DNA of 64,000 nucleotides from Erythrobacter litoralis HTCC2594 (GTDB lineage: Bacteria; Pseudomonadota; Alphaproteobacteria; Sphingomonadales; Sphingomonadaceae). The notes under the pieces are model-generated. The model made no database searches, was not told the DNA's origin, and worked only from the letters and a program-made list of their open reading frames with translations. Shown in pieces: positions 28,502 through 37,749 of this stretch (its first letter is position 1; the number at the start of each line of letters is the position of its first letter). Location of the stretch: positions 2,857,501 through 2,921,500 of the forward strand of contig NC_007722.1 in the NCBI RefSeq assembly GCF_000013005.1, in the 5' to 3' direction. The position numbers and the translations under genes were made by a program.

Positions 28502-29788
28502 ATGGATTTCACCATCCCGCAGGAGCTCGAGGATTATTACGCCGAGCTCGAAAAGTTCATCGAGGACGAGATCATCCCGCTCGAACAGCAGGACGACAAT
28601 ATCCGCTTCTTCGATCACCGCCGCGAATGGGCGCGGACCGATTTCGAGGCAGGAGGACTTCCGCGCGAGGAATGGGAAGCGCTGCTGGTCGAGGCCAAGC
28701 GCCGCGCCGACAAGGCCGGGCACTGGCGCTTCTCCGCGCCCAAGAAGTATGGCGGCAAGGATGGCTCCAACCTGTGGATGGCGGTGATCCGCGACCGCTT
28801 CGCGCAGCGCGGGCTGGGGCTGCATAACGATTTGCAGAACGAGCACAGCATCGTCGGCAATTTCCCCTTCGTCGAAATGTACGAGCAATGGGGCACCGAG
28901 GAGCAGAAGCAGGAATTCATCCTCGGCGGTTTCGAAGGCACCCGCCGGGTCGCCTTCGGCCTGACCGAACCCGATCACGGCAGCGACGCTACCCACATGG
29001 AAACCCGCGCCGTGCGCGAGACGCGCGATGGGGTCGATGGGTGGCTCATCAACGGCGAGAAGATGTGGATCACCGGCATGCATGTCGCCACGCATTGCGC
29101 GATGTTCTGCCGCACCGATGGCGAGGATGGCGATGCGCGCGGGATCACGTGCCTGCTCGTGCCCAACCCCACCGAAGGGCTGGAGATCGAGGAGTGGATG
29201 TGGACCTTCAACATGCCCACCGATCACCCGCGCCTCAGCGTGAAGGATGTTTGGGTGCCCGAAAGCGCCATGCTGGGCCGTGAGGGTCTCGGCCTCGCGC
29301 TGGCGCAAAGCTTCGTGCACCAGAACCGCATCCGGCAGGCGGCGAGTTCGCTGGGCGCGGCGCAATTCTGCGTCGAGGAAAGCGTCAAATACGCCCGCGA
29401 GCGCAAGCCGTTCGGTGAAGAGCTGGCGAAGAACCAGGCGATCCAGTTTCCGCTGGTCGAGCTGGCGACGCAATGCGAGATGCTGCGCCTGCTGATCTAC
29501 AAGACCGCTTGGGAGATGGACAACATGCCGCACGCGGAAATCGAGAAGACGATCTCCGACAAGGTCAGCATGTGCAATTACTGGGCGAACCGGCTGGTGT
29601 GCCAGGCCGCCGACCGGGCGATGCAGGTGCATGGCGGGATCGGCTATTCGCGGCACAAACCGTTCGAGCACATCTATCGCCACCACCGCCGCTATCGCAT
29701 CACCGAAGGCGCGGAAGAGATCCAGATGCGCAAGGTCGCGGCCTATCTGTTCGGCTATCTGGGGCCAAGGAAGGGCGAGTTCGACTAG
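28502..29788 (+). CDS. Acyl-CoA dehydrogenase (ACAD11-like)
   Basis: A 428-residue FAD enzyme that oxidises or otherwise processes acyl-CoAs. The FAD/substrate motifs include FGLTEPDHGSDATHMETRA, WLINGEKMWITG, and the C-terminal QVHGGIGYSRHKPFEHIYRH followed by RRYRITEGAEEIQ. A glutamate-containing TEGAEEIQMRK is at the position of the family's late catalytic region. The start ATG at 28502 is four bases after the kinase-like gene's stop, indicating tight co-translation. Together the pair mirrors the kinase-dehydrogenase fusion of ACAD10/11 and may form a pathway for hydroxy-acyl-CoA degradation; the natural substrate is unknown. Confidence 0.94.
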   Translation: MDFTIPQELEDYYAELEKFIEDEIIPLEQQDDNIRFFDHRREWARTDFEAGGLPREEWEALLVEAKRRADKAGHWRFSAPKKYGGKDGSNLWMAVIRDRFAQRGLGLHNDLQNEHSIVGNFPFVEMYEQWGTEEQKQEFILGGFEGTRRVAFGLTEPDHGSDATHMETRAVRETRDGVDGWLINGEKMWITGMHVATHCAMFCRTDGEDGDARGITCLLVPNPTEGLEIEEWMWTFNMPTDHPRLSVKDVWVPESAMLGREGLGLALAQSFVHQNRIRQAASSLGAAQFCVEESVKYARERKPFGEELAKNQAIQFPLVELATQCEMLRLLIYKTAWEMDNMPHAEIEKTISDKVSMCNYWANRLVCQAADRAMQVHGGIGYSRHKPFEHIYRHHRRYRITEGAEEIQMRKVAAYLFGYLGPRKGEFD

Positions 29789-29888
29789 TCTTTGGTGGAA
29801 CGCGGTGCGATGCAGGTCGAGCAAGCACTTGATCCGATGCGGTATCTCGGGCCACAATCGGACCGGATAAAGAATCGGGACGCACCTA

Positions 29889-32150
29889 ATGACAAAGAAC
29901 TTCGCTCGCGGGCTTGCCGCATCGCTGTTGCTTGGCACCTCCACTATCGCCGCTGCACAAACCGCGCCGATCATCCAGCCTGGCGCGCCGGGCATGGAGA
30001 ACAAGACACTGGCGGCGGAGGATGCGACCAAGCTGGCGGCCACCACCTACACCCCGGCGGATGCGCGCTTCATGCAGATGATGATCCCGCACCACCGGCA
30101 GGCGGTCGCGATGACTGCGCTTGTCGAAGGGCGCACAGCGAACGAAGATATCGTCGCGATTGCCGGGCGCATCGATGCCGGCCAGGCAGACGAGATCGCC
30201 TTCATGCGCGAATGGCTCGAAGCGCGCGGCGAGCGTCTCGAAATGATGCATCACCAGGCGGGCATGAGCCACGCCGAGCACATGGCAGCGATGGGCATGG
30301 CCACGCCGGAGCAGGTGGCGCGGCTTGCGACACTCGAGGGCACCGCTTTCGATGAACTGTTTCTCGAGCTGATGATCCGCCACCATCAGGGCGCGATCGA
30401 TATGGTGGACGATCTGCTCGACCAGCCGGGGACGGCTTACGATCCGGTGATGTTCGAGTTCGTCAACGACATCAAAACCGAGCAGCAGGGCGAGATCGAG
30501 CGGATGAATGCGATCGCCGCCGGTCTCTCGACCGATCCGCGCGCCGGGCTTGCCGCCGGGTTCCGCGATGCGGGGGAAGCGATCTCCAATCTTCGGCTGG
30601 TGACCGCCATGCCCAAGCCCACCGGCTTCTTCGATCCCGCCAATCCCGCGCAGCTCCAGCCGCTCATCGAGAAAAAGGAAGAAAAGAAAGCGGACGACGA
30701 GTCGGCTGAGAAGCCCGATGCCGAAGAGGAACCCGAGCTGGTCGCTGCGACAACGCCCGATCCGCGCGCAGATGACGAGGACGACGAGGATCGCTTCGGC
30801 CAGCGCGGCTCGCTGCTCAGCTTTGCCAATACCGACATCGCTTTCTCGGGCGACTTGATGGTGGCGGGCAATTACCATGGCTGGAATGCCTATCGACTGG
30901 GTGAGGACGGTGTGCCGGAACTGGTCACTTCCGTCGTCTGCCCCGGCGGGCAGGGCGATGTCTCGATCGTCGGCGACATCCTGATCATGAGCGTGCAGGA
31001 CAGTCGCGCACGCAAGGATTGCGGGCTGCAGGGCGTGCAGGGCAAGGTCAGCGAAGACCGCTTCCGCGGCCTGCGCATTTTCGACATTTCCGATATCACG
31101 AACCCGCGCCAGGTCGGGCTGGTCCAGACGTGCCGGGGCAGCCACACGCATTCGGTCGTGAATGCCAACGACACGCGGATCATCGTCTACAATTCGGGCA
31201 CCAGCTACGTCCGCGACGACGAGGAGCTGGCCGGTTGCTTCGATACGGCCGGCGACGATACGGCGCTGTTCAGCATCGACGTGGTCGAAATCCCGCTGGC
31301 CGACCCCGGCGCATCGCGTGTCGTCGACAGCCCGCGCGTCTTTGCCCAGGACGGCCAGATCGCCGGCCTGTGGCGCGGCGGCGACCATGGGGAAGGCACG
31401 CAGAAAACCAACTCCACCAACCACTGTCACGACATCACCGTCTTCCCCTCGCTCAATCTCGCGGCGGGCGCGTGCTCCGGGAACGGCATCATCATGGACA
31501 TTTCGGACCCGATGAAGCCGGTGCGGATCGACGATGTCACCGACAAGGGTTTCGCCTACTGGCACTCGGCGACCTTCAACAATGACGGCACCAAGGTCCT
31601 CTTCACCGACGAATGGGGCGGTGGTGGCCGCCCGCGCTGCCAGGCGGGCGATCCGATGGATTGGGGCGCCAACGCGTTCTACTCGCTCAGGGACGGCGAG
31701 CTGACATTCGACAGCCTTTACAAGATCCCCGCGCCGCAGAGCGACAAGGAAAACTGCGTCGCGCATAACGGCTCGATCATCCCCGTTCCGGGCCGCGATA
31801 TCTTCGTTCAGGCGTGGTATCAGGGCGGTATCAGCGTGATCGACTTCACCGATGCGAAGAATCCGATCGAAATCGCCTATTTCGATCGCGGCCCTGTCGA
31901 CAAGGACCAGCTCATCACCGGCGGATACTGGTCGGCCTATTGGTACAAGGGCCGCATCTATGCGACCGAGATCGCCCGCGGGCTCGATGTCTTCGCGCTG
32001 GAGCCGAGCGAGTTCCTGACGGCGGAAGAAACTGCCGCTGCCGAAGCCGCGCAATTCCCCGGCGATGTCTTCAATCCGCAGACGCAGACGCAAGTCACCT
32101 GGCCCGAGGACGTGGTCGCGCGGGTGGAGCAAAGCCGCAAGGGCGGCTGA
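29889..32150 (+). CDS. Exported DUF305-LVIVD beta-propeller fusion protein
   Basis: A 753-residue exported protein (signal peptide ends near IAAAQ, residue 24) made of two modules. Residues ~55-230 are a duplicated DUF305 ferritin-like unit with Met/His pairs typical of metal binding: FMQMMIPHHRQAVAMTALVE and LFLELMIRHHQGAIDMVDDL. A Lys/Glu/Asp-rich linker (~255-300) follows, then an LVIVD-repeat propeller (~305-735) with units such as GLRIFDISDITNPRQVG, IIMDISDPMKPVRIDD and GISVIDFTDAKNPIEIAYF. Paired cysteines may form disulfides. Its metal-site character and the nearby copper genes suggest a periplasmic copper-related role, but this is inference. It has its own promoter gap (29789-29888). 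Confidence 0.88.
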   Translation: MTKNFARGLAASLLLGTSTIAAAQTAPIIQPGAPGMENKTLAAEDATKLAATTYTPADARFMQMMIPHHRQAVAMTALVEGRTANEDIVAIAGRIDAGQADEIAFMREWLEARGERLEMMHHQAGMSHAEHMAAMGMATPEQVARLATLEGTAFDELFLELMIRHHQGAIDMVDDLLDQPGTAYDPVMFEFVNDIKTEQQGEIERMNAIAAGLSTDPRAGLAAGFRDAGEAISNLRLVTAMPKPTGFFDPANPAQLQPLIEKKEEKKADDESAEKPDAEEEPELVAATTPDPRADDEDDEDRFGQRGSLLSFANTDIAFSGDLMVAGNYHGWNAYRLGEDGVPELVTSVVCPGGQGDVSIVGDILIMSVQDSRARKDCGLQGVQGKVSEDRFRGLRIFDISDITNPRQVGLVQTCRGSHTHSVVNANDTRIIVYNSGTSYVRDDEELAGCFDTAGDDTALFSIDVVEIPLADPGASRVVDSPRVFAQDGQIAGLWRGGDHGEGTQKTNSTNHCHDITVFPSLNLAAGACSGNGIIMDISDPMKPVRIDDVTDKGFAYWHSATFNNDGTKVLFTDEWGGGGRPRCQAGDPMDWGANAFYSLRDGELTFDSLYKIPAPQSDKENCVAHNGSIIPVPGRDIFVQAWYQGGISVIDFTDAKNPIEIAYFDRGPVDKDQLITGGYWSAYWYKGRIYATEIARGLDVFALEPSEFLTAEETAAAEAAQFPGDVFNPQTQTQVTWPEDVVARVEQSRKGG

Positions 32151-32171
32151 CAATTCGTTTCAGGATGTGCG

Positions 32172-32951
32172 TCAGGCTCCGACAGCTTTGCGCACATCCT
32201 GCACGAAGCCTGTGCGCCGGATGATCTCGTAGATCGCGCGCGCCGCTGCTTGACCGGACCAGCGCATCGGGCGGCGCACTTGCAGCATCAGCACCACGCG
32301 CGGGCTTCCGGTGGTATTCCAGACTTCGTGCGGGAAGGTCTCGTCGAAGACCAGCCATTCACCTTCGCGCCAGCGCACGGTCTCGCCAGCGACCTGCATT
32401 TCGCACCGCCCGGGCCGGGTCGGCACGATCAGCGGCAAGTGGCAATTGAGCCAGGCCTTGGTCAGCCCGCGGTGGCGCGGAACATGCGCATCGCCATCCA
32501 TGATCGAGAAGAAGGCCACGACGAGGCCGGGAATGCCGTCGAGCAATTCTGCCGTGCGCGGACACTTGGCGCGATTGGCCTTCGACTTGAAGCCGTAGCC
32601 TTCGAAAAAGAAGCTCTTCCATTGCGGGCCGTTGGCGATGCGGCGATGATCGGGCGAGATCTTGCCGAAGTCGGGAATGTCCTCGCGCCCGGCGAGCAGC
32701 GCCTGTGCCTCGCGCTGGACGGTGCGCCATTCGCGGGCCAGCGGCTGGAGGACGGGCAGGGATGCGGCATCCACGACCGGATCGGTCGCAATCCGCGATT
32801 GGCGCGCGAACCAGGCGTTAACCGGGTCCCTCATCCGCTTGCCGAAGCGGACTAGCGCGGACTGCCTGGGGCGCACATAGGTCGCGCGCTCCGCTTCCCC
32901 ACCGTGACCCGACCCTGCTTCACCGCCGAGCTGGTCTGCTCCGCGATGCAT
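32172..32951 (-). CDS. Aspartyl/asparaginyl beta-hydroxylase family dioxygenase
   Basis: A 259-residue protein of the AspH/LpxO-like 2-oxoglutarate/Fe(II) dioxygenase family. The core includes FFSIMDGDAHVPRHRGLTKA (first iron-ligand histidine) and LNCHLPLIVP. The second half is WREGEWLVFDETFPHEVWNT then GSPRVVLMLQVRRPM, with the distal histidine and the 2-OG-binding arginine. LpxO members hydroxylate lipid A acyl chains; others act on peptidyl Asp/Asn, so the substrate is open. The first ~30 residues are low-complexity and the start could be further downstream. It is convergent with the DUF305-LVIVD gene and upstream of the DUF885 gene only by position (different unit). Confidence 0.88.
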   Translation of the reverse strand: MHRGADQLGGEAGSGHGGEAERATYVRPRQSALVRFGKRMRDPVNAWFARQSRIATDPVVDAASLPVLQPLAREWRTVQREAQALLAGREDIPDFGKISPDHRRIANGPQWKSFFFEGYGFKSKANRAKCPRTAELLDGIPGLVVAFFSIMDGDAHVPRHRGLTKAWLNCHLPLIVPTRPGRCEMQVAGETVRWREGEWLVFDETFPHEVWNTTGSPRVVLMLQVRRPMRWSGQAAARAIYEIIRRTGFVQDVRKAVGA

Positions 32952-33013
32952 GATGGCAAGCTATCTAGCCGATCCGCGCGGGACTAGGAAGAACGCGACA
33001 AACTACGCTGGGT

Positions 33014-34864
33014 TCACCCCGCCTTGACGCTCGCGATCCACTGGTCGACCCGCCGCTCGAGGATATTGAGCGGCACCGGCCCGCCACCGAGCACGGTATC
33101 GTGGAAGCCGCGAATATCGAAATCGTCGCCCAGCTCCTGCTCCGCTTTGGCGCGCAATTCCTGGATGCGGATCATGCCGATCTTGTAGGCGGTCGCCTGC
33201 CCGGGCATCACGATATAGCGCCGCACTTCGGATTTTACCGCCGCTTCGGGGATGGGCGAGTTGGCGAGGAAATAATCCACGGCCTGCTGCTCGGTCCAAC
33301 CCTTCGAGTGCAAACCCGTGTCGACCACCAGCCGGATCGCGCGCCATATCTCCGTCGTCAGCCGCCCGAAGTCCGAATAGGGGTCTTCATAGGCGCCCAT
33401 TTCCTTGGCGAGCTTCTCCGAATAGAGCGCCCAACCTTCGCCGAAGGCGGGAATATAGCCGCCTTGCGCGCGGAACTTGGGAATGCCTTCCAGCTCCTGC
33501 GCGATCGACAATTGCATGTGATGGCCCGGGTTGCCTTCGTGATAGGCGATCACTTCCAGGCTCGGGATCGGCATCGCGCGCATGTCGGAAAGATGCGCGT
33601 AATAGATGCCGGGGCGCGAGCCGTCGGGCGTGCCGGGGCGATAGTGCTGCGCGGCGCCGTCCTGCTCGCGGAACGGCTCGACCCGGCGCACCTCCAGCGG
33701 GGCCTTGGGCAGGATGCCGAAGAATTCGGGCAGACGCGTGTTGATGAAATCGAGGTGCTCCTGCGCTTGGTCGATATACATCTGCGCGCCCGCGTCATTA
33801 TCCGGATAGTAGAACTGGTCGTCCTCGCGCATGAAGGTGAAGAAGGCCTGCAGATCGCCTTCGAAACCGACCTGGCCCTTGATCGCTTCCATCTCGCTGC
33901 GGATGCGGGCGACTTCGCTGAGGCCGAGGTCGTGGATTTCGTCCGCGGTCAGGTCGGTGGTGGTCATGGCGTTGAGGCGATAGGCGTAGAAATCCGCGCC
34001 GTCGCTGAGCGCGCTGACACCCTGCGCTTCCTCGTCGGTGTTGGGCCGGTCCTGCTCGAACCATGCGATCACGCGGGCATAGGCGGGCGCCATCTCGTTC
34101 ACGAGGGCCGTGCGCGCTTCTTCGCGCAATTCCGCAGCGCGCGCCTCGGTGATCGTGCCATCGGCAAGGAGCTTGGCGAGATGACCTTCGCTGGCTTCCC
34201 ACAACGCCGAGGTTTCGCCCACCTCGCCTTCCGTTTCGAACGGAGCGCCGCTGGTGATCTTCTTCGATTCCGCAATCACCGCGTCATAGGAAAAGCGCGG
34301 CGGGCGGGTGCCGGCGGCGGCATTGTCCTGCGCGCGCTTGAGCAGCTGATCCATCGCCTTGCCGATCCCGCCGAGCCGGGCGATGAAGGCTTCCATGTCG
34401 GCTTCGCTTTCCACGCGGTGCTGGCTGATGAGAAAGCTCGGCAATGCGGTGTGCAGCCCGTTCATCTGGTGCAGGATGTAGCCCTGCTCGCGAAACTCTG
34501 CCGCCTTCTCCGCCTGCTCCTTGCGGAACATCCACATGTCCCAGCTGAGCTTGGCGTCGTCGGACAGCGCATCGTAATCGAACGTGCTCTCCATCTCGGC
34601 AGCGGTCGCCTGCCACCATTCGAGCTGTTCCTGCTCGGCCTCGACGCTCATGTCGTCGATTTTGTCATAGTCGGTCCTCAGGCCGAGCGCGGTCTGCCGC
34701 AGAGGGCTGAAAGCGAGTTCTTCCTCGAACTTGCTCTCGAACCACTGGTTGAGGCACGCGCTCTCATCCTCGACGCTGCATTCGAAAGCGGCGTCCTGCG
34801 CATGGAGCGGCAGGACCGGCACGGCGGCGGTGGAGACGAGCAGGGCGGCAAGCAGGCGTTTCAT
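33014..34864 (-). CDS. DUF885 family exported metallopeptidase-like protein
   Basis: A 616-residue exported protein; the signal peptide is MKRLLAALLVSTAAVPVLPL ending near HAQ (residue 23). The start at 34864 has a GGGGGAA ribosome site; a longer frame upstream is spurious. The mature protein is mostly helical and carries a zinc-peptidase-like motif YHEGNPGHHMQLSIAQE, followed by a distant FGEGWALYSEKLAKEM glutamate motif, the layout of DUF885 and related gluzincin-like carboxypeptidases. The peptide substrate is unknown. It lies next to copB on the same strand with a 70-base gap. Confidence 0.9.
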   Translation of the reverse strand: MKRLLAALLVSTAAVPVLPLHAQDAAFECSVEDESACLNQWFESKFEEELAFSPLRQTALGLRTDYDKIDDMSVEAEQEQLEWWQATAAEMESTFDYDALSDDAKLSWDMWMFRKEQAEKAAEFREQGYILHQMNGLHTALPSFLISQHRVESEADMEAFIARLGGIGKAMDQLLKRAQDNAAAGTRPPRFSYDAVIAESKKITSGAPFETEGEVGETSALWEASEGHLAKLLADGTITEARAAELREEARTALVNEMAPAYARVIAWFEQDRPNTDEEAQGVSALSDGADFYAYRLNAMTTTDLTADEIHDLGLSEVARIRSEMEAIKGQVGFEGDLQAFFTFMREDDQFYYPDNDAGAQMYIDQAQEHLDFINTRLPEFFGILPKAPLEVRRVEPFREQDGAAQHYRPGTPDGSRPGIYYAHLSDMRAMPIPSLEVIAYHEGNPGHHMQLSIAQELEGIPKFRAQGGYIPAFGEGWALYSEKLAKEMGAYEDPYSDFGRLTTEIWRAIRLVVDTGLHSKGWTEQQAVDYFLANSPIPEAAVKSEVRRYIVMPGQATAYKIGMIRIQELRAKAEQELGDDFDIRGFHDTVLGGGPVPLNILERRVDQWIASVKAG

Positions 34865-34934
34865 CGGACAATTCCCCCGGAGATGATTCTCTGGGCCGGA
34901 CAATGACGCAGGCGCGCGAGGATGGGAAGGGGCG

Positions 34935-35966
34935 CTAGAACCAGGCGCGGATGCCGGCGAGCAACGCGAAGCCGTCGGTATCCTCGCCCGCCGCGCGCGC
35001 GATGTCCGCCGTTTCGCCGAGCTTCGCTTCGTGGCCGATGCCGATATAGGGCGCGAATTCACGCGCGATCTCGTAGCGCAGCCGCAGTCCGGTCTCGACC
35101 TTGGTGAGGCCCGCACCGATTTCGCGTTCCGGAATATCCTGCCCCGAAAACTCCACCTCGAGCCGGGGCTGCAGGATCAGGCGCTGGGTGATTTTCTGGT
35201 CGTATTCGCCCTCGATCCGCGCGGTCAGGTCGCCCCGGTCGGACAGGAACAGCGCCCCGTCGACATGGAACATGTACGGCGCAAGGCCCTGCACACCTAG
35301 CACGAGGTGGCTGCGCGTTTCCGGCTCCAGATCGAGCCGCGCACCCGCCTGAAGATCGAAAAACGGCCCGATCGCCCGGCTGAAAAGCGCCTGAATTTCC
35401 GCAACCTCGACATTGCCGCCGAACACGCCTTCGCCCTCGGTCTTGAGCACGAAGCGATTGAGGTCGCCGCCATACCAGCCCTGCGCGTCCCACAGGAAAG
35501 CGTTTTCGCCCTCGCTGACGCGTGCCTCGAAACGTTCGACCATAATCATGCCGGTCGTCATTCCGCCATTTTCCCTGGCAAGGGTTTCACGCGCTCCGGC
35601 CATCGCGGCTTCGCCCCAGATCGCGTCGGCGGCGTGTCTTGGCCCTTCGAGCGCGCGCGCCGGGGGCGGATCGTCGGCGGCGGGCGCTGGCCCGTGAGCG
35701 CCATGGCCCATCGCGCCATGATCCATCTGCCCGTGATCCATGGCTCCATGCCCCATGGCCTTATGATCGACCGGCGGCGGCGCTTCGGGTTCAGGCATGC
35801 CCGGCAGGCGCAGCACCGTGACCGGCTCGTCGACCGGAGTCATCGGAGCGGGCGCGACCGGCCTGGGGTTCTCCTGCTTCTTGGCACCAGCGCCATGATC
35901 ATGGTCCTGCGCAGCGAGCGGAGCCGCGAGCGCGGCAAGGGACAGGGCGAGCAGCGGCCTCATCAT
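34935..35966 (-). CDS. copB: Copper resistance outer-membrane protein CopB
   Basis: A 343-residue exported protein. After the signal peptide (~19 residues) comes a His/Met-rich copper-binding region with repeated HGAMDHGQMDHGAMGHGAHG (around residues 70-95). The C-terminal ~220 residues form the CopB outer-membrane beta-barrel domain (GGDLNRFVLKTEGEGVFGG, RIEGEYDQKITQRLILQPRL) and end in the barrel signature aromatic residue (RAWF). It is thought to sequester or export copper at the outer membrane. Its ATG overlaps the copA stop by four bases, so copA-copB is one translationally coupled operon. Confidence 0.95.
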   Translation of the reverse strand: MMRPLLALSLAALAAPLAAQDHDHGAGAKKQENPRPVAPAPMTPVDEPVTVLRLPGMPEPEAPPPVDHKAMGHGAMDHGQMDHGAMGHGAHGPAPAADDPPPARALEGPRHAADAIWGEAAMAGARETLARENGGMTTGMIMVERFEARVSEGENAFLWDAQGWYGGDLNRFVLKTEGEGVFGGNVEVAEIQALFSRAIGPFFDLQAGARLDLEPETRSHLVLGVQGLAPYMFHVDGALFLSDRGDLTARIEGEYDQKITQRLILQPRLEVEFSGQDIPEREIGAGLTKVETGLRLRYEIAREFAPYIGIGHEAKLGETADIARAAGEDTDGFALLAGIRAWF

Positions 35967-37699
35967 GTGACCTCGGGGAACGGCCGCACCGTCACCACCT
36001 GCATCATCCCGGCATGCATGTGGTAGAGCAGGTGGCAGTGAAAAGCCCAGTCGCCGGGTTCGTCGGCGGTTAGGTCGAAGGTAGCGCTACTGCCTGGCTG
36101 CACGATCACCGTGTGCTTGCGCGGCTGGTGCATGTTGTGCTCGCCGCCATTGACCAGTTCGAAGAAATGGCCGTGCAGGTGGATCGGGTGCGCCATCATC
36201 GTGTCGTTGACGAGCTTCACCCGCACGCGCTCGTCATAGGCGAAGCGGATCGGATCGTCGGTGACGGCGGTGAATTTCTTGCCGTCGAAGGACCACATGT
36301 AGCGTTCCATATTGCCGGTCAGGTGAATCTGCATCGTCCGCTCGGGCATGCGATGCGGGTTCGCCTTTTTCGACTTCAGATTGGTGTAGCGCAGCACGCG
36401 GTGATCGACGGTGTCGAGGCCGAGGCCGGGGAAATCCATTCGGTCCATCGGCATCGGCGCGATCATGTCGACGCCGGGGCCGACCTTCACGTCGGGCGGC
36501 ACCAGGCTTTTGTCGCGCATGGGATGATCCATCCCGCCCGAGCCGTGATCCATACCGCCATCGCCGGAGCCATGATCCATCGCGCCCATGCCCATATCGA
36601 CCATGGTCAGCGTCGGTATTTCACGCAGTGGCGGCGCGACCGCGCGCTGTCCGGCCTGCGAGGTCAGGCTGGCGATGCCCATGCCGCTGCGGTCCATCGA
36701 TTCCGCGACCAGTGCATGGCTGCCCGCCGGCGGCGTGACGACGACATCGTAGGTTTCGGCCACCCCGATCTGCAACTCGTCGACTTCGACGTCCTCGACA
36801 TCCTGCCCGTCGGCCTGGATCACCGTCATCGGCACGCCGGGGATGCGCATGTTGAAGAAGGTCATGGCCGAGCCGTTGATGATGCGCAGGCGCACCTTTT
36901 CGCCGGGATTGAAGAGATATTCGAGATCGTCCGCCGGGCCGTGCCCGTTGACGAGATAGGTGTAGGCGGGTGCGGACACGTCGGCGATGTCGCGCGGGTT
37001 CATTCGCATCGCGCCCCACATGCGCCGCTCCTCGCCGGACATTGCGCCGTCGGTTGCGGTCATCATCTGGTTGTTGAAGTAGTGCTCGCCCACCTTGAGC
37101 TTACGCATGATTTCGTGCGGATGTATCGGCGAGAACTCGCTCAGCAGCACGATATAGTCACGGTCGAAACGCGCATCCGAACCGTCGGCGGCTTCGATTA
37201 CCAGCGGGCCGTAATGCCCCATCTGCTCCTGCAGGCCGGAATGGCTGTGCCACCAATATGTGCCCGCCTGCCGGACCGGGAATTCATAGGTGAAGGTTTC
37301 GCCCGGCTTGATGCCCGGGAAACTGACCCCGGGCACGCCGTCGAACTGGAAAGGCAGCAATAGCCCATGCCAGTGGATCGAACTGTCTTCGTCCAGATGA
37401 TTGGTGACGTTGAGCCGGACATTCTGGCCTTCGCGCAGCTTGATCAGCGGACCGGGGATCATCCCGTCGACGGCGATCGCATGGCCGCTGCGCCCCCCGG
37501 TCGAATAGCGCGCGTGCCCGATGGCAAGGTCGATGCTTTCGCCCGAATAGGTGCCGAAACCTTTCTTCGCTTCGCGCATCGAGCCGCCCTTGGCCCAAGC
37601 GGGCGAGGGCAGTGCGGATGCCGCTGCGAGCGCGGCGGTGCTGGCAATCAGGCCGCGCCTGGAAAGCATCGGCGATGCTGGCTTGATAATCCGGGACAT
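35963..37699 (-). CDS. copA: Periplasmic multicopper oxidase CopA
   Basis: A 578-residue Tat-exported multicopper oxidase (SRRGLIASTAALAAASAL twin-arginine signal) that detoxifies periplasmic Cu(I). The copper-ligand motifs are complete: HWHG at 109-112, HSH at 151-153, a late HPIHLHGHFF and the type-1/trinuclear HCHLLYHMHAGMM with HCH at 554-556. A Met/His-rich insert (MGMGAMDHGSGDGGMDHGSG) provides extra copper sites. It is first in the copA-copB operon and divergent from csoR; the shared 50-base promoter region carries a palindromic ATACCC/GGGTAT operator. Confidence 0.96.
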   Translation of the reverse strand: MSRIIKPASPMLSRRGLIASTAALAAASALPSPAWAKGGSMREAKKGFGTYSGESIDLAIGHARYSTGGRSGHAIAVDGMIPGPLIKLREGQNVRLNVTNHLDEDSSIHWHGLLLPFQFDGVPGVSFPGIKPGETFTYEFPVRQAGTYWWHSHSGLQEQMGHYGPLVIEAADGSDARFDRDYIVLLSEFSPIHPHEIMRKLKVGEHYFNNQMMTATDGAMSGEERRMWGAMRMNPRDIADVSAPAYTYLVNGHGPADDLEYLFNPGEKVRLRIINGSAMTFFNMRIPGVPMTVIQADGQDVEDVEVDELQIGVAETYDVVVTPPAGSHALVAESMDRSGMGIASLTSQAGQRAVAPPLREIPTLTMVDMGMGAMDHGSGDGGMDHGSGGMDHPMRDKSLVPPDVKVGPGVDMIAPMPMDRMDFPGLGLDTVDHRVLRYTNLKSKKANPHRMPERTMQIHLTGNMERYMWSFDGKKFTAVTDDPIRFAYDERVRVKLVNDTMMAHPIHLHGHFFELVNGGEHNMHQPRKHTVIVQPGSSATFDLTADEPGDWAFHCHLLYHMHAGMMQVVTVRPFPEVT

Positions 37700-37711
37700 G
37701 CGCGCCTATAT

Positions 37712-37728
37712 ATACCCCCCTAGGGTAT
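37712..37728. promoter_or_regulatory. CsoR-type operator between copA and csoR
   Basis: ATACCC (37712-37717) and GGGTAT (37723-37728) form an inverted repeat around CCCTA, within the 50-base divergent region of copA and csoR. CsoR-family repressors bind GC-centred palindromes flanked by TA steps, and the regulator gene is adjacent. A close relative (38694-38710) lies upstream of the next divergent pair. Confidence 0.7.
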
Positions 37729-37749
37729 TTGAAAGGGGTCTTTTGGGCC

